A DNA stretch of 7,653 bases, taken from assembly GCA_002338605.1 (NCBI GenBank), contig DDIP01000267.1:1-7653 (forward strand), given 5' to 3'. The translations under genes and the position numbers were made by a program. Shown in pieces: positions 5,696-7,653 of this stretch. The notes beneath the pieces were generated by a model. The model did no database searches and had not been told where the DNA came from. It was given only the letters and a program-made list of their open reading frames with translations. This stretch comes from Proteobacteria bacterium UBA1847. GTDB taxonomy: Bacteria; Pseudomonadota; Gammaproteobacteria; Steroidobacterales; Woeseiaceae. Position 1 is the stretch's first letter. Each line of letters opens with the position of its first letter.

Positions 5696-7653
5696 CGCGC
5701 GGAAGCCGAAGCGCGGCGGAGTTTTGATCAGGACGGCCTCACGCCCGAAGATTGTGCGGGCCCGGCGTCGCTGTACTTTGGTGACTTGCTGCATGCCCAG
5801 GTCCGCACCTTCAATCCACACTACAAGGAGGCCGAGGGCGCGCTGATCGGGGAGTTTCAGCGGCTGAATGCCGCCATCACCGGCAACCGCGATTTTCTTG
5901 TTTACCTCCGCAACCAAAGCCCATTCTTCTGCGCCGAGGAGAACCGCGAGCTGGATCTTACGCTCATTGACTACGGCGATCTTACCCGTTCACGTGAGCA
6001 GTGGCGCAATGTGTATGAGGTGACGGAGGAGTTTTACACGCACAACGGCACCTACGGTACACGCGAGGATGTGGTGTTCCTGATTAATGGCATTCCGGTG
6101 CTGGTCATTGAGTGCAAGAACGCAAGCAAGCACGAGGCGATCGCGCTGGGAGTGGACCAGATCCGCCGTTACCACACGGAGACGCCTGAGGTGATGGTGC
6201 CGCAGATGCTTTTCACCGCCACGGAGGCCATCGGCTTTGCCTATGGAGTGACGTGGAACACGGTGCGGCGGAATCTTTTCAACTGGAAGCATGCGGAGAC
6301 CTGCCCTGAGCCTGCCGAATGGGCCGGCAATCTCGAAGCCAAAGTCAAAAGCTTCTGCACTGTAGAACATCTCCTTCGCTCCCTCAAGGACTTCATCCTT
6401 TTTGTGGAGAAGGAAGAGGAACTGCAAAAGATCATCCTCCGCCAACACCAGACGAGCGCGGTGGACAAAGTGGTGGCTCGTGCTCTGGACCGGAAACTTG
6501 CGCGAGGCCTCGTCTGGCACACCCAGGGCAGCGGCAAGACCTACACGATGATCAAGGCCGCCGAATTGCTTTTTAAAGCCCCGGAGGCGGAGAAGCCGAC
6601 CATTCTGCTGCTGATTGACCGCAACGAGCTGGAAGATCAGATGCTCAAAAATCTGGCGGCAGTCGGACTGGGTAACGTGGCGCACGCGGATCGTATCACC
6701 ACTCTCATCAAGCTGCTGGACGCGAACGGGCAGGACTATCGGGGCATTGTCGTGACCATGATTCACAAGTTCCGCGATATGCCGGCAGATCTGAACCTGC
6801 GCCGGAATATCTTTGTGCTCATTGACGAGGCGCATCGCACAACGGGCGGGGACCTGGGCAACTTTTTGATGGCGGGCTTACCAAATGCAAGTTTCCTCGG
6901 GTTTACGGGTACACCGGTGGACAAGACGGCCTATGGCAAGGGAACGTTTAAGATCTTCGGGTGCGAGGACGACCAGGGCTACCTGCACAAATATTCCATC
7001 TCCGAGAGCATCGAGGACGGAACGACACTGCCGCTCTACTACGGCCTTGCACCCAATGAGATGCTCGTGCCTCACGAGATCATGGAAAGGGAATTCTTGT
7101 CGCTTGCCGAGACAGAAGGCATCGCGGATATCGAGGAACTGAACAAGATCCTGGAACGCGCGGTGAACTTGAAAAATTTCCTCAAGGGCAAGGACCGCGT
7201 GAAGAAGGTGGCCCATTACGTGGCCAGCCATTTTCGGGAAAACGTGGAGCCTCTGGGCTACAAGGCCTTTCTCGTGGCCGTGGATCGTGAAGCATGTACC
7301 TTCTACAAAGAAGCCTTGGATGCGATTCTGCCGCCGGAGTATTCCGAAATCGTCTTTACCGGTAACAACAACGATCAACCGCATCTTAAGAAATGGCATC
7401 TCGACCCGAAGCGTGAGAAACAGATCCGTAAGAACTTCACCAAGGTCGGCGAGAGGCCGAAGATTCTGATCGTCACTGAAAAGCTGCTGACCGGCTTCGA
7501 TGCCCCGATTCTCTACGCGATGTATCTGGACAAGCCTATGCGCGACCACACGCTACTCCAGGCCATCGCCCGGGTAAACCGTCCGTACGAGAACGAGGCG
7601 GCGGAAATGGTGAAGCCGCATGGCTTCGTCCTCGATTTCGTGGGCATCTTCGA
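5615..7653 (+). CDS. hsdR: Type I restriction endonuclease subunit HsdR, N-terminal part (3' truncated by window)
   Basis: HsdR is the ATP-dependent translocating and cutting subunit; with HsdM and HsdS it pulls in unmethylated DNA and cleaves it far from the recognition site. 679 codons are visible without a stop, and the gene runs off the window; family members are usually about 1000 residues or more. Nuclease domain: D152, E166-C-K168 and Q182-x3-Y186, the RecB-like PD-(D/E)XK pattern. The D/E/K numbering is nearly that of EcoR124I (151/165/167). Superfamily 2 motor: Walker A HTQGSGKT at 302-309, DEAH at 404-407, TGTP at 431-434, TGFDAP at 626-631 and motif VI QAIARVNR at 649-656. All key residues seen are intact, so the enzyme looks active as far as the window shows. 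Missing: the helical and C-terminal assembly region. The ATG follows the yhcG stop by 3 nt with AAGGA upstream, and homology to the remnant copy at 4317 begins at this same codon, which confirms the start. Confidence 0.96.
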   Translation, partial: MPSPGEHKTVQARILNYAQEIGWRFVPRAEAEARRSFDQDGLTPEDCAGPASLYFGDLLHAQVRTFNPHYKEAEGALIGEFQRLNAAITGNRDFLVYLRNQSPFFCAEENRELDLTLIDYGDLTRSREQWRNVYEVTEEFYTHNGTYGTREDVVFLINGIPVLVIECKNASKHEAIALGVDQIRRYHTETPEVMVPQMLFTATEAIGFAYGVTWNTVRRNLFNWKHAETCPEPAEWAGNLEAKVKSFCTVEHLLRSLKDFILFVEKEEELQKIILRQHQTSAVDKVVARALDRKLARGLVWHTQGSGKTYTMIKAAELLFKAPEAEKPTILLLIDRNELEDQMLKNLAAVGLGNVAHADRITTLIKLLDANGQDYRGIVVTMIHKFRDMPADLNLRRNIFVLIDEAHRTTGGDLGNFLMAGLPNASFLGFTGTPVDKTAYGKGTFKIFGCEDDQGYLHKYSISESIEDGTTLPLYYGLAPNEMLVPHEIMEREFLSLAETEGIADIEELNKILERAVNLKNFLKGKDRVKKVAHYVASHFRENVEPLGYKAFLVAVDREACTFYKEALDAILPPEYSEIVFTGNNNDQPHLKKWHLDPKREKQIRKNFTKVGERPKILIVTEKLLTGFDAPILYAMYLDKPMRDHTLLQAIARVNRPYENEAAEMVKPHGFVLDFVGIF

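Noticed and set aside
5990..6835. Long minus-strand open frame (281 codons) opposite hsdR
   Set aside because: It lies wholly inside the well-supported hsdR helicase and nuclease region, and its product is histidine-, leucine- and arginine-rich with no recognisable domain. It is a by-product of hsdR codon use.
6878..7549. Minus-strand open frame (223 codons) opposite hsdR motifs III to V
   Set aside because: It is a shadow of hsdR, where the plus frame carries TGTP and TGFDAP motifs.

Overview
The window is part of one tightly packed, all-plus-strand type I restriction-modification (hsd) operon from a bacterium. The DNA looks moderately GC-rich by eye. I cannot assign a phylum: there is no rRNA, tRNA or housekeeping gene, and such loci move horizontally. 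Both ends are cut: the window opens inside hsdM and closes inside hsdR.

Layout: C-terminal part of hsdM (1-386); hsdS (383-1666, ATGA overlap with hsdM); a large ABC-type/AAA_13 ATPase related to the PrrC/RloC anticodon nucleases (1670-4300, 3 nt after hsdS); a decayed fragment of an hsdR 5' end (4317 to about 4482); a YhcG/DUF1016 family PD-(D/E)XK nuclease (4496-5611, GTG start); and the intact 5' two-thirds or so of hsdR (5615 to the window end, 3 nt after yhcG). No intergenic gap exceeds about 200 nt, and I see no obvious terminator or internal promoter.

How the genes fit together: HsdM and HsdS form the DNA methyltransferase, HsdS chooses the target site, and HsdR adds the ATP-driven motor and nuclease. 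The order M-S-ATPase-(extra nuclease)-R resembles the E. coli prr locus, where the anticodon nuclease PrrC lies between hsdS and hsdR and is held inactive by the EcoprrI complex. The ATPase here is much larger than PrrC. It has a central CxxC zinc-hook-like motif as in RloC, an extra N-terminal region of about 100 residues, and a C-terminal R-x3-E...H arrangement that could be the RNase site. The YhcG-type nuclease is a second accessory gene.

The most unusual feature is at the yhcG boundary. The first 27 codons of hsdR occur twice, about 90% identical at DNA level, once just before and once just after yhcG. The upstream copy carries an in-frame net deletion and an amber stop, yet its reading frame still runs into the yhcG start codon. 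This looks like the scar of an insertion or recombination that brought yhcG into the operon. Inside yhcG, two near-identical palindromes 60 nt apart both encode AQLVP, within what looks like an extra segment of the protein.
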